A stretch of DNA of 8,019 bases. Source: Helicobacteraceae bacterium. Its GTDB lineage: Bacteria > Campylobacterota > Campylobacteria > Campylobacterales > Sulfurimonadaceae. The stretch is from positions 1-8,019 of the forward strand of contig JAUWLG010000049.1 in NCBI GenBank assembly GCA_030613795.1. The letters are read 5' to 3'. A program made the translations under genes and the position numbers. Under the pieces are notes generated by a model, which made no database searches, was not told the DNA's origin, and saw only the letters and a program-made list of their open reading frames with translations. Positions 1 to 6,484 of the stretch are shown here, piece by piece; position 1 is the first letter of the stretch, and the number at the start of each line of letters is the position of its first letter.

Positions 1-1052
1 CTAAAAAAATATATGTCGGTGATGTAGCTGTCGGCGGGGATGCTCCTATCTCTGTGCAGTCTATGACCTACTCTCAGACACATGATGTCGCGGCGACAGT
101 GGAGCAGATCAACCGTTTGCATTTTGCAGGGTGTGATATTGTCCGTGTAGCCGTGCCGGACATGCAAGATGCTTTGGCATTGAAAAGCATAAAAGAGCAG
201 ATCTCTCTACCGCTTGTTGCCGATATTCACTTTAACTATAAACTGGCGCTTGTTGCAGCGGAAGTAGTGGACTGTATCCGTATCAATCCGGGTAACATTG
301 GGGAGCAGTCACGTGTCAAAGACATTGTTAAAGCGTGTCAAGAACGCAACATCCCGATCCGTATCGGGGTCAATGCCGGTTCGTTAGAGAAGCAGTTTGA
401 AAACAAGTATGGACAGAGTGCAGAGGGGATGGTCGCTTCAGCTGAGTACAACATCAAATTTTTGGAAGATCTGGGTTTTAGTGACATCAAGGTCTCTTTG
501 AAAGCCTCTGATGTTCAGCGCACCGTTGATGCATACAGAATGCTGCGTCCTAAAAATGAGTACCCTTTCCATCTTGGTGTTACCGAGGCGGGAACGATCT
601 TTCATGCAACGATTAAAAGTGCTATTGGGCTTGGAGCACTGCTGCTTGACGGTATCGGTGATACGATGCGTGTCTCGATCACAGGAGAGCTTGAAGAGGA
701 GATCAACGTCGGTCGTGCTATCTTAAAAGACAGCGGTGCGATGGCAGAAGGATTGAACATCATCTCTTGTCCGACCTGCGGGCGCATTGAAGCAGACCTT
801 GTAAGTGCCGTCAGTGAGATCGAAGAACGTACCAAACATATTAAAGCACCGCTTAATGTCTCAGTAATGGGGTGTGTGGTCAATGCCATCGGTGAAGCGG
901 CCCATGCGGATGTTGCTATCGCTTACGGTAAAGGTAAAGGATTGGTCATGGTTAAAGGCGAGGTCGTGGCGAACCTTGACGAAGGTGACCTGGTAGAGCG
1001 GTTTGTGACAGAAGTGGAACAGATGGCGCACAAAATAGAGAAGGAAAGCTAA
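1..1052 (+). CDS. ispG: 4-hydroxy-3-methylbut-2-enyl diphosphate synthase (flavodoxin), 5'-truncated by window edge
   Basis: IspG (GcpE) reductively opens 2-C-methyl-D-erythritol 2,4-cyclodiphosphate to HMBPP, the penultimate MEP-pathway step, using a [4Fe-4S] cluster in the cytoplasm. The frame is open to the left edge (codons from base 3) and reads [19 protein letters not shown] before the first internal ATG at 54, so the true start lies outside and only about 10-15 residues are missing by comparison with E. coli IspG. Visible family motifs are [44 protein letters not shown] and KVSLKASDV. The three cluster cysteines are present: the CxxC of SCPTCGR (codons at 768 and 777) and the Cys of VMGCVVN (873), followed by the Glu at 894 expected as fourth ligand. 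The stop overlaps the dnaB start (TAATG), which implies co-transcription and translational coupling. Confidence 0.97.
   Translation, partial: KKIYVGDVAVGGDAPISVQSMTYSQTHDVAATVEQINRLHFAGCDIVRVAVPDMQDALALKSIKEQISLPLVADIHFNYKLALVAAEVVDCIRINPGNIGEQSRVKDIVKACQERNIPIRIGVNAGSLEKQFENKYGQSAEGMVASAEYNIKFLEDLGFSDIKVSLKASDVQRTVDAYRMLRPKNEYPFHLGVTEAGTIFHATIKSAIGLGALLLDGIGDTMRVSITGELEEEINVGRAILKDSGAMAEGLNIISCPTCGRIEADLVSAVSEIEERTKHIKAPLNVSVMGCVVNAIGEAAHADVAIAYGKGKGLVMVKGEVVANLDEGDLVERFVTEVEQMAHKIEKES
1041..1048 (+). promoter_or_regulatory. Ribosome binding site of dnaB inside the ispG 3' end
   Basis: AAGGAAAG lies within the last ispG codons, a few bases before the dnaB ATG at 1052. With the one-base stop/start overlap it supports this ATG and coupled translation of the two genes. 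Confidence 0.6.
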
Positions 1053-2485
1053 TGGAAGAGAGCTTATATAATTTAGCATTTGAGCGTTCTATACTTAGTT
1101 CGATCATTTTTGAGCCGACGCAGTTCGATGATCTTGAAACGATCTTAAAAGAAGATGACTTTTATCTGCCGGCACATCAAGATATCTATAAAGCAATTGC
1201 GGCGTTAGTTCATAGAGATGAGCCGATCGATGAAGAGTTCATCAAAAAAGAGCTGAGCCAAAAGAAGAAGTTCGATGAAGCTGTGATGTTGGACATCCTC
1301 TCGGCAAACCCTATCTCTAACACTGCGGCGTATGTCAGAGAGATCAAAGACAAATCCCTTAAACGTCACCTCTTGACACTGACGACCGAGATCAAGCGTG
1401 TGACGCTCGAAGAGGAACTTTCAAGCAGTGAAGTGGTTGATATGGTGGAGAAAAAACTCTACTCTATCACCCAGGACTCGCAGACCAGTGACTTTAAAGA
1501 TGCTGACCAGGTGACACTTGAGACGATGAACTACATTGCCGAGATGAAGGCACGTGGCAACACGGTACTTGTCGGTGTGGATACCGGCTTTGAAGAGCTT
1601 AACAAGATGACGACCGGTTTTGGTAAAGGGGACCTTGTTATCTTGGCGGCAAGACCGGCTATGGGTAAAACCTCATTTGCACTCAACATCGTTCAAAACC
1701 TTTTAGACAAAGGCAAAGGTGTCGCCTTTTTCTCTCTGGAGATGCCGGCTGAACAGCTTATGCTTCGTCTTTTGAGTATTAAGACCTCGATCGGCCTGCA
1801 AAAACTGCGTGTAGGTGATCTGAATGATGATCAGTGGTCACGTCTGAACTCAGCAGTTGAACAGATGCAGCATACTAAATTGTTTGTGGACGATCATGGT
1901 TCACTGAACATCAATCAGCTGCGTTCAAAACTGCGTAAATTAAAAGGCAAACATCCAGAAATCGAACTCTGTGTAGTGGACTACATCCAGATTATGAGTG
2001 GTACGGGTAACAAAGACCGTCACTTAGAGGTCAGTGAGATGTCACGTGGTCTTAAGATGCTTGCGCGTGAGCTTGAGATGCCTATTGTCGCCCTCTCCCA
2101 GCTTAACCGTGGACTAGAAGCGCGTAACGACAAACGCCCGATGCTTAGTGATATCCGTGAGTCGGGTTCGATTGAGCAGGATGCGGACATCATTATGTTT
2201 GTATACCGTGATGACGTCTACCTCTACAAAGAGGAAAAAGAGCGCGAAAAGGCGGCGAAGGCTGAGGGTAAAGAGTTTATTCCGACTTATGTTGAAAAAG
2301 AGGAAGAGGATGCTGAGATCATTATCGGTAAACAGCGTAATGGACCTACCGGGCATGTTAAACTTCTCTTCCAGAAGAAGTTGACGCGGTTTGTGGAGAG
2401 ACCGGCTTATAATGCTGTTGAGGTGGCGTATGAGAATGTGGACACGTCATCGGCAACAATGAATGTCTCAATGCCAACAATTTAA
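1052..2485 (+). CDS. dnaB: Replicative DNA helicase DnaB
   Basis: Hexameric 5'-3' helicase that unwinds DNA at the replication fork and recruits primase. The 477 residues hold the N-terminal DnaB domain (about 5-105), a linker, and the RecA-like C-terminal ATPase (about 170-450). Walker A is ARPAMGKTS at 200-208 (Lys206), Walker B is LCVVDYIQ at 306-313 (Asp310), the DNA-binding and sensor stretch starts at SQLNRGLEAR (349), and the arginine-finger region is GKQRNGP (426-432). No intein interrupts the Walker A loop, a common intein site in other DnaBs. Residues about 391-419 form a Lys/Glu-rich insertion roughly 20 residues longer than E. coli DnaB, and residues after about 450 form a poorly conserved tail. 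The ATG shares one base with the ispG stop and is preceded by an AAGGAAAG ribosome site at 1041-1048. Stop TAA is at 2483-2485, directly against a palindromic element. Confidence 0.97.
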   Translation: MEESLYNLAFERSILSSIIFEPTQFDDLETILKEDDFYLPAHQDIYKAIAALVHRDEPIDEEFIKKELSQKKKFDEAVMLDILSANPISNTAAYVREIKDKSLKRHLLTLTTEIKRVTLEEELSSSEVVDMVEKKLYSITQDSQTSDFKDADQVTLETMNYIAEMKARGNTVLVGVDTGFEELNKMTTGFGKGDLVILAARPAMGKTSFALNIVQNLLDKGKGVAFFSLEMPAEQLMLRLLSIKTSIGLQKLRVGDLNDDQWSRLNSAVEQMQHTKLFVDDHGSLNINQLRSKLRKLKGKHPEIELCVVDYIQIMSGTGNKDRHLEVSEMSRGLKMLARELEMPIVALSQLNRGLEARNDKRPMLSDIRESGSIEQDADIIMFVYRDDVYLYKEEKEREKAAKAEGKEFIPTYVEKEEEDAEIIIGKQRNGPTGHVKLLFQKKLTRFVERPAYNAVEVAYENVDTSSATMNVSMPTI

Positions 2486-2487
2486 AG

Positions 2488-2599
2488 TTAAAAGTTCTAG
2501 CTTCAGCGCATCTTGCACCAAACTCAGACCCGCTCGACGTACCGATGTACGCCTTCGGTCTGAGTTTGGCACAATCTACACTAAATCTAAAACTTTTAA
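2488..2599. repeat. Palindromic intergenic element, copy A
   Basis: Imperfect palindrome that begins three bases after the dnaB stop. The left arm is 2491-2522 and the right arm 2565-2596; the outermost bases extend the pairing (TTAAAAGTT at 2488-2496 against AACTTTTAA at 2591-2599). The arms match each other at 23 of 32 positions. Inside them are a perfect 8-bp stem (CTCAGACC 2523-2530 / GGTCTGAG 2557-2564), an internal loop, and an apical hairpin CGTAC-CGAT-GTACG (2538-2551). Both arms are identical, base for base, to those of copy B at 4773-4877, while the centre differs but keeps its pairing. The element contains no ORF. It could be a MITE- or REP-like mobile repeat or a structured RNA; the sequence alone does not decide. 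Confidence 0.85.
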
Positions 2600-2615
2600 T
2601 CCTTCGATCGAGTTA

Positions 2616-2639
2616 AGATGAGCTTTTTGCTATCTTTTT
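2616..2639 (+). terminator. Possible weak intrinsic terminator after dnaB
   Basis: AGAT-(G bulge)-AGC at 2616-2623, loop TTTTT, then GCT-ATCT at 2629-2635 and a T tract to 2639. The stem has seven pairs with one bulge and is AT-rich, so it is weak, but its place after the ispG-dnaB operon and before the comEC promoter fits. Confidence 0.4.
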
Positions 2640-2672
2640 ATCTAATATTAAATATCTAAATAAAACTAAATA

Positions 2673-2681
2673 TGTTATAGT
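2673..2681 (+). promoter_or_regulatory. Predicted extended -10 promoter of comEC
   Basis: TGtTATAGT is an extended -10 (TGn plus a hexamer one base off TATAAT), preceded by AT-rich runs at about 2640-2670, as is usual for sigma-70 promoters in Campylobacterota, which lack a firm -35. The predicted transcription start is near 2688. If so, the TTG at 2681 lies inside the promoter and cannot be the translation start. Confidence 0.45.
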
Positions 2682-2707
2682 TGTTCACTCTTTCAGATTG
2701 GATAGTT

Positions 2708-3970
2708 GTGATAATAATAAAGCCGTCCCTTTTAGTTGGACGTGAATACTTCTACTTTTTTCTACTCTCTTTTACACTTCTGCTTTTTTCACTATCTATT
2801 GAGTTTTATCACTATACAAAATTGACACAATTTGATGATGCTGTTATTGAGGTCAATGTATTAAAGCACTATACAAAAAGCAAAGAGGGTAAAAGATATG
2901 AGGTTTTAAAGTTTCAAACAGAGGAGGGTGCGAAGTTCTATATTACCTCTAAGTTACCGTTAAAAGAGCTTGTAGGGTATAAGAGCAAGGTGTGGGTAAA
3001 GACAAAGTACATTGGCTTTTTTGAATACATCAAAGGGTTTGCTACTAAGGGAGGTGTCATCTCCATTTCTAGGCGACAAGCATCAACATTTGAAGTTGGG
3101 AATGCGTTAGATACGATACATAAAGAACAAGAGGTATCGCAGATATATGGGGCACTCTTTTTTGCACTGCCTCTCAGTACTGCTTTGCAAAATCGTTTTT
3201 CAATGTTAGGTGTTTCGCACCTTCTTGCGATTAGCGGGTTTCACCTCGGTGTGTTGAGTTTTATCCTCTTTGCTTTGTTACGTCTGCCTTACACTCAAGT
3301 TCAAAAGCATTTTTTCCCCTATCGTCATCGTAACAGGGACCTGTTTCTCTTAGTGGCATTATCTCTAGGAGGGTATTTGGTGTTTCTAGGAGATGTTGCC
3401 TCACTGCTGCGTGCTTATGCCATGTTAATAGTGGGCTATCTGCTGCATGACAGAGGGCTGAAGATCGTCTCGATGCAGACACTTTTTATGACCTTGGTGC
3501 TACTGCTGTCTCTCTGGCCCAGGCTCTTTTTCTCTATGGGTTTTTGGCTCTCTGTCAGTGGGGTCTATTTTATCTTTTTGTATCTGCGTTATTTTAGTGA
3601 ACTATCAAAATATGTCAGTTTTATTGCTGTCCCGATTTGGGTCTATCTGATGATGACACCGATAGCTTTGATACTGTTTGGAAACTACAGTCTCTATCAT
3701 CCTCTCTCTATTGTCTGGAGTATCTTATTTACACTCTTTTATCCGTTGGTACTGTTTTTACATCTCATTGGTTATGGCGACAGTATGGATGGGGTATTAC
3801 ATCTTTTTCTTGTGAGTGAATTAGATGGCAGACACTTCGCACTCTCGTTACTTTGGTTAATACCTTATGGAGTTTTAGCCTTGGGTGCACTCTATACTAA
3901 GAACGTTCTTTATCTACTGCTTTTGGTGGCTTTTGGAGTATCCGTAACTGCGGTTTATCAAGTAACATAG
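2708..3970 (+). CDS. comEC: ComEC/Rec2-family DNA uptake channel, short form
   Basis: Inner-membrane channel protein that carries single-stranded DNA into the cytoplasm during natural transformation. The hallmark competence motif GVSHLLAISGFHLGVL is present, with RAYAM and MGFWLSVSGV further along. From the GTG start the protein has 420 residues: an N-terminal membrane segment (about 12-32), a beta-rich stretch resembling the ComEC OB-fold (about 40-120), then a hydrophobic core of roughly seven to nine helices to the C-terminus. The metallo-beta-lactamase nuclease domain of larger ComEC proteins is absent, as is usual in this phylum. The frame is open from TTG 2681 (429 aa), but that codon overlaps a likely -10 box and has no ribosome site. 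GTG 2708 has GGA at 2700-2702, five bases upstream, and is preferred. The last 57 bp overlap yihY on the other strand. Confidence 0.88.
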   Translation: MIIIKPSLLVGREYFYFFLLSFTLLLFSLSIEFYHYTKLTQFDDAVIEVNVLKHYTKSKEGKRYEVLKFQTEEGAKFYITSKLPLKELVGYKSKVWVKTKYIGFFEYIKGFATKGGVISISRRQASTFEVGNALDTIHKEQEVSQIYGALFFALPLSTALQNRFSMLGVSHLLAISGFHLGVLSFILFALLRLPYTQVQKHFFPYRHRNRDLFLLVALSLGGYLVFLGDVASLLRAYAMLIVGYLLHDRGLKIVSMQTLFMTLVLLLSLWPRLFFSMGFWLSVSGVYFIFLYLRYFSELSKYVSFIAVPIWVYLMMTPIALILFGNYSLYHPLSIVWSILFTLFYPLVLFLHLIGYGDSMDGVLHLFLVSELDGRHFALSLLWLIPYGVLALGALYTKNVLYLLLLVAFGVSVTAVYQVT

Positions 3971-4753
3971 CCGCAGTCCATAAACAAAGATGATCCATGA
4001 GAGATAGATCCAGGTTAGAGCGAAGACAGTGACCGCAAACGGTCCGTAGATGGTACTTGTCGCCTTTGCAAAGAAGATGTAGTGGACGAACACGGCTTTG
4101 GAAATACTCCATATAAACATGGCTATAAAGGCACTTATCGCTGCCGACTTATAATAGACATAGACATTGGGTGCGATCTTGTAGATGAGAAAGAAGAGAG
4201 TCCACTCAATGATATAAGGCAGCAGTGTCGAGACCTCGACGACATCACTGTTTGAGAAAGAGTAGATAAACTGGTTAATGGTGTTGGTCAGATAAAAAGA
4301 GACCAGTAGCCCGATAGGGACAAAGATGATAAGCAGAAGATAGGTGACAATCGTTTTAAGATAGCCGTGGTCTTTAGCTTTAAAAATAGTGTTGACAACG
4401 TAAGAGAAGTTGATGAAAAAGAGCAGAGAGATAAAGAGCGTGATGGTAAGACTGATGATACCCAGTTCTGCCGAATTTTCGATAAAGGTGTCGATATAGT
4501 CGGTGATCGCTTCTGTCTGAACCGGAAGAAGATGCTCGATCATAAACGTTTTAAGCTCGCTATAGTGTTCATCAAAACGTTCTAGTCTTGGAATAAGTGA
4601 GAAGACGATAACGAGAAGTGGAATAATGGTTGAGATAGTATAAAAACTGAGACTTGCCGCATAATAGGTCAACTCGTCATCAAAAAGTTTTTTTATAAAA
4701 AAACGGGTGTGACGATAGTAATGATTGCGTTTGATACTTTGGCTTAGATGCAT
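3914..4753 (-). CDS. YihY/BrkB-family inner-membrane protein
   Basis: The 279-residue polytopic protein is a member of the YihY/virulence factor BrkB family, formerly misnamed ribonuclease BN (Rbn); its biochemical role is not established. The N-terminal signature FDDELTYYAASLSFYTISTI (residues 24-43) leads into the first membrane segment. Further hydrophobic segments lie at about 97-117, 134-155, 175-192, 203-225 and 238-266, giving six. The conserved C-terminal part reads YGPFAVTVFALTWIYLSW (236-253). Start ATG at 4753: no Shine-Dalgarno is visible, and a -10-like TGcTACAAT ends only five bases upstream, so the mRNA may be leaderless. No good alternative start exists before the conserved N-terminal motif. 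The stop lies inside comEC, 57 bp before that gene's own stop, with no terminator between the convergent genes. Family assignment is secure; function is not. Confidence 0.9.
   Translation of the reverse strand: MHLSQSIKRNHYYRHTRFFIKKLFDDELTYYAASLSFYTISTIIPLLVIVFSLIPRLERFDEHYSELKTFMIEHLLPVQTEAITDYIDTFIENSAELGIISLTITLFISLLFFINFSYVVNTIFKAKDHGYLKTIVTYLLLIIFVPIGLLVSFYLTNTINQFIYSFSNSDVVEVSTLLPYIIEWTLFFLIYKIAPNVYVYYKSAAISAFIAMFIWSISKAVFVHYIFFAKATSTIYGPFAVTVFALTWIYLSWIIFVYGLRLCYLINRSYGYSKSHQKQ
3947..3977. repeat. Inverted repeat across the comEC stop in the convergent overlap
   Basis: ACTGCGG (3947-3953) and CCGCAGT (3971-3977) are a perfect 7-bp GC-rich inverted repeat with a 17-base loop that contains the comEC TAG. 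It lies where both transcripts overlap. No T tract follows on either strand, so it is not a standard intrinsic terminator. Confidence 0.4.
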
Positions 4754-4758
4754 AAACT

Positions 4759-4767
4759 ATTGTAGCA
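4759..4767 (-). promoter_or_regulatory. Predicted extended -10 promoter of yihY
   Basis: On the minus strand this reads TGcTACAAT, an extended -10 with one mismatch in the hexamer. It ends five bases before the ATG at 4753, so transcription would start at or almost at the start codon. The sequence upstream is the arm of palindromic element copy B, with no clear -35. Confidence 0.5.
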
Positions 4768-4771
4768 CAAT

Positions 4772-4878
4772 TAAAGTTCTAGCTTCAGCGCATCTTGCAC
4801 CAAAATCTGACTCTCCACGCACAGCAGTGCGCTATCGGTCAGATGTTTGGCACAATCTACACTAAATCTAAAACTTTA
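4772..4878. repeat. Palindromic intergenic element, copy B
   Basis: Second copy of the element at 2488-2599, in the same orientation. The left arm 4773-4804 and right arm 4846-4877 are identical to those of copy A at all 64 positions. The centre (4805-4845) differs but folds alike: ATCTGAC 4805-4811 / GTCAGAT 4838-4844, one extra G at 4845, and an apical hairpin CGCAC-AGCA-GTGCG (4818-4831). Paired changes relative to copy A include C-G to A-T and A-T to T-A in the inner stem, and T-A to C-G in the apical stem. The left end of the element begins four bases beyond the yihY -10 box (4759-4767). Confidence 0.85.
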
Positions 4879-4894
4879 TATGAGAGCTGTTAAG

Positions 4895-4919
4895 AAAAAG
4901 CCAATTTCTTGGCTTTTTT
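4895..4919. terminator. Intrinsic terminator (bidirectional), end of the pgbA-like/glcD operon
   Basis: AAAAAGCCAA (4895-4904), loop TTTC, TTGGCTTTTT (4909-4918) plus one more T. The stem is perfect, with a GCCAA/TTGGC core flanked by A and T runs, so it can serve either strand. It is the best candidate end for minus-strand transcription from glcD. Confidence 0.75.
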
Positions 4920-4946
4920 AAGCTCGGAACCGCCAAAAGCGTAAAG

Positions 4947-4971
4947 AAAACAGAAACTGCTTTCTGTTTTT
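4947..4971. terminator. Second AT-rich hairpin, possible terminator
   Basis: AAAACAGAAA (4947-4956), loop CTGC, TTTCTGTTTT (4961-4970), then another T. The 10-bp stem is perfect. On the minus strand it comes before the stronger hairpin at 4895-4919 and could act as a first terminator or as an RNA 3'-end stabiliser. Confidence 0.45.
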
Positions 4972-5096
4972 AGCCGACGCGACTTTATGATGTGTGAAAC
5001 ACCATGAAGACAAGATGTGCAAAGCACCTGTGACGGAGACCTTCTTTCTAGGATGAGCTTCGTCATCTTTAAAATCAAAAAACTTAAGATAAAGTC

Positions 5097-6482
5097 TTAG
5101 TCAAGTCCCATCTTGTTTGGGTTGAGGATGTTGTTAGGATCGAAGGCTTTTTTGATGGTCTTAAAGAGGTTCATCTCTTCATCGGTAAAGGCCATCTTCA
5201 TATAAGGTGCTTTAGCTAGCCCGATGCCGTGTTCACCACTTAGGGTGCCACCGAGGTCGATTGTTGCTTGAAAGACCTCTTCAATGGCTTCATAACCGAT
5301 CTTTACCTGTTCAGGGTCTTTGCCGTCAACCATGACATTGGTGTGGACATTTCCATCGCCTGTGTGGCCGAAACATGGGATGTTGATGTTGTATTTTTCT
5401 GCGATCTTGTCAAACTCTTTTAGAAGCTGCGGCAGGACTGCACGCGGCACTGTGACGTCTTCATTGATCTTCTTGCTACCATAAACCGAGAGTGCCTGAG
5501 AAGCTCTTCGACGTGCAAACCATAGGTCAGCTGCCTCTTCTTCACTTTGTGCGATCACGAAATCGTCACAGCCGTTCTCTCTAAAGACCTTTTCGATCTG
5601 AGCAAGTTGAAAGTCCAGATCGCTCTCTAGGTTACCATCCACATCAGTCACAAGGATCGCTCCTGCTTCTACCGGCAGACCTTTATTGTAAGTCTGTTCT
5701 ACTGCACGGATGGTCTTGTTGTCTAAAAACTCCATGGCCACTGGAGTGACACCTGAAGCCATTGTTTTATAGACGGCCTCCATCGCTGAGTTTACGGTGT
5801 CAAAAATACCCATCGCAGTTTTTGTCATCTTAGGTTTAGAGAGCAATCTCAGGGTCACTTCTGTTGTAACGGCAAGTGTTCCCTCTGAAGCGATCAAGAT
5901 ACCGGCGATGTTATAGCCTGGAACATCTTTGATGGTGCGTTTACCGGCCTTGATGATGTCGCCATTTGGTAAAACAGCACGAATGGCCATAACGTAATCT
6001 TTGGTGATCCCGTATTTGGCCGCGCGCATTCCACCGGCATTTTCATTGACATTTCCACCGATAGTCGAGTAGTTTTGGCTTGCCGGATCCGGCGGGTAGA
6101 AGAGACCGACCTCTTCGACAGCTTTTTGAAGGTCCATGTTGATGACACCCGGTTGTACGATGGCAACCATGTTCTCCATGTCGATCTCCAAGATCTTGTT
6201 CATATGCTTCTCAAAAGCGAGAACAATTCCCCCCTTGCTTGGAAGTGCACCTCCGGTAAAACCTGAACCGGCACCGCGAGGAACGATGATAATGCCATGT
6301 TCATTACAGTAGGTCATGATGGCGCTCACATCCTCTTCATTTCTAGGGAAAAGAACAGCATCGGGTTCGAAGTGAGCCCGTGTTGCATCGTAAGAGTAGG
6401 CGATCATATGCGCTTTGTCGCTGTAGACATTCTCTTTGTCTAAAAGTTTGTCAAAAAAGTAAATATGTGAATGGTCTAACAT
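5097..6482 (-). CDS. glcD: FAD-linked oxidase, glycolate oxidase GlcD / D-lactate dehydrogenase type
   Basis: Flavoprotein expected to oxidise a D-2-hydroxyacid such as glycolate or D-lactate and pass electrons towards the respiratory chain. The 461 residues show a PCMH-type FAD-binding domain (about 38-215), with PRGAGSGFTGGALP at 68-81 and the PDPAS...IGGNVNENAGG stretch at 131-151, then the FAD-oxidase C-terminal domain (about 220-460), with EDVTVPR (341-347), the FGHTGDGNVH metal/substrate motif (371-380), SGEHGIG (415-421) and the closing FDPNNILNPNK (447-457). Length fits full-size GlcD. Start ATG 6482 has GAGGAG (6488-6493) five bases upstream, inside the last codons of the upstream gene. 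No glcE or glcF subunit gene is adjacent, so glycolate specificity is unproven; D-lactate is equally likely. Co-transcribed with the upstream secreted-protein gene. Confidence 0.93.
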   Translation of the reverse strand: MLDHSHIYFFDKLLDKENVYSDKAHMIAYSYDATRAHFEPDAVLFPRNEEDVSAIMTYCNEHGIIIVPRGAGSGFTGGALPSKGGIVLAFEKHMNKILEIDMENMVAIVQPGVINMDLQKAVEEVGLFYPPDPASQNYSTIGGNVNENAGGMRAAKYGITKDYVMAIRAVLPNGDIIKAGKRTIKDVPGYNIAGILIASEGTLAVTTEVTLRLLSKPKMTKTAMGIFDTVNSAMEAVYKTMASGVTPVAMEFLDNKTIRAVEQTYNKGLPVEAGAILVTDVDGNLESDLDFQLAQIEKVFRENGCDDFVIAQSEEEAADLWFARRRASQALSVYGSKKINEDVTVPRAVLPQLLKEFDKIAEKYNINIPCFGHTGDGNVHTNVMVDGKDPEQVKIGYEAIEEVFQATIDLGGTLSGEHGIGLAKAPYMKMAFTDEEMNLFKTIKKAFDPNNILNPNKMGLD

Positions 6483-6484
6483 GG

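Larger units (their letters stand above)
4879..5096. other. Non-coding, hairpin-rich region downstream of glcD
   Basis: About 220 bp with no convincing gene. It holds a bidirectional terminator hairpin (4895-4919), a perfect 10-bp AT-rich hairpin (4947-4970), GTGT-GAA-ACAC (4992-5002), GTGC-AAA-GCAC (5017-5027) and GATGA-GCTTCG-TCATC (5052-5067). On the minus strand, the glcD transcript would run through all of these before the terminator, giving a 3' untranslated region of roughly 200 bases. A 62-codon minus-strand ORF (4890-5078) spans the region, but it reads through every hairpin and the terminator and is judged spurious. The dense hairpins suggest either a structured 3' UTR or RNA, or a decayed repeat element. 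Confidence 0.55.

Noticed and set aside
602..889. 95-codon antisense ORF within ispG
   Set aside because: Shadow of a strongly conserved coding frame, with no ribosome site or recognisable domain.
2488..2599. Integron attC-like site (palindrome with fixed ends and variable centre)
   Set aside because: The ends do not fit the RYYYAAC...GTTRRRY boxes, there is no cassette array or integrase, and the enclosed genes are conserved chromosomal genes.
2604..2611. 8-bp palindrome TCGATCGA between element A and the terminator
   Set aside because: Short enough to arise by chance and not tied to any other signal.
3899..3910. 12-bp perfect palindrome AAGAACGTTCTT near the yihY stop
   Set aside because: It lies inside comEC codons, is too tight for a good hairpin, and palindromes of this length are expected about twice by chance in 8 kb.
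3914..4753. Annotating the minus-strand membrane protein as ribonuclease BN
   Set aside because: The old Rbn label for this family was withdrawn; the sequence is a six-segment membrane protein without nuclease motifs.
4890..5078. 62-codon minus-strand ORF downstream of glcD
   Set aside because: It runs through at least four hairpins and the terminator, has no clear ribosome site and a composition rich in Ser/Cys/Lys/Leu without domain signs. The DNA structure explains the sequence better than coding.
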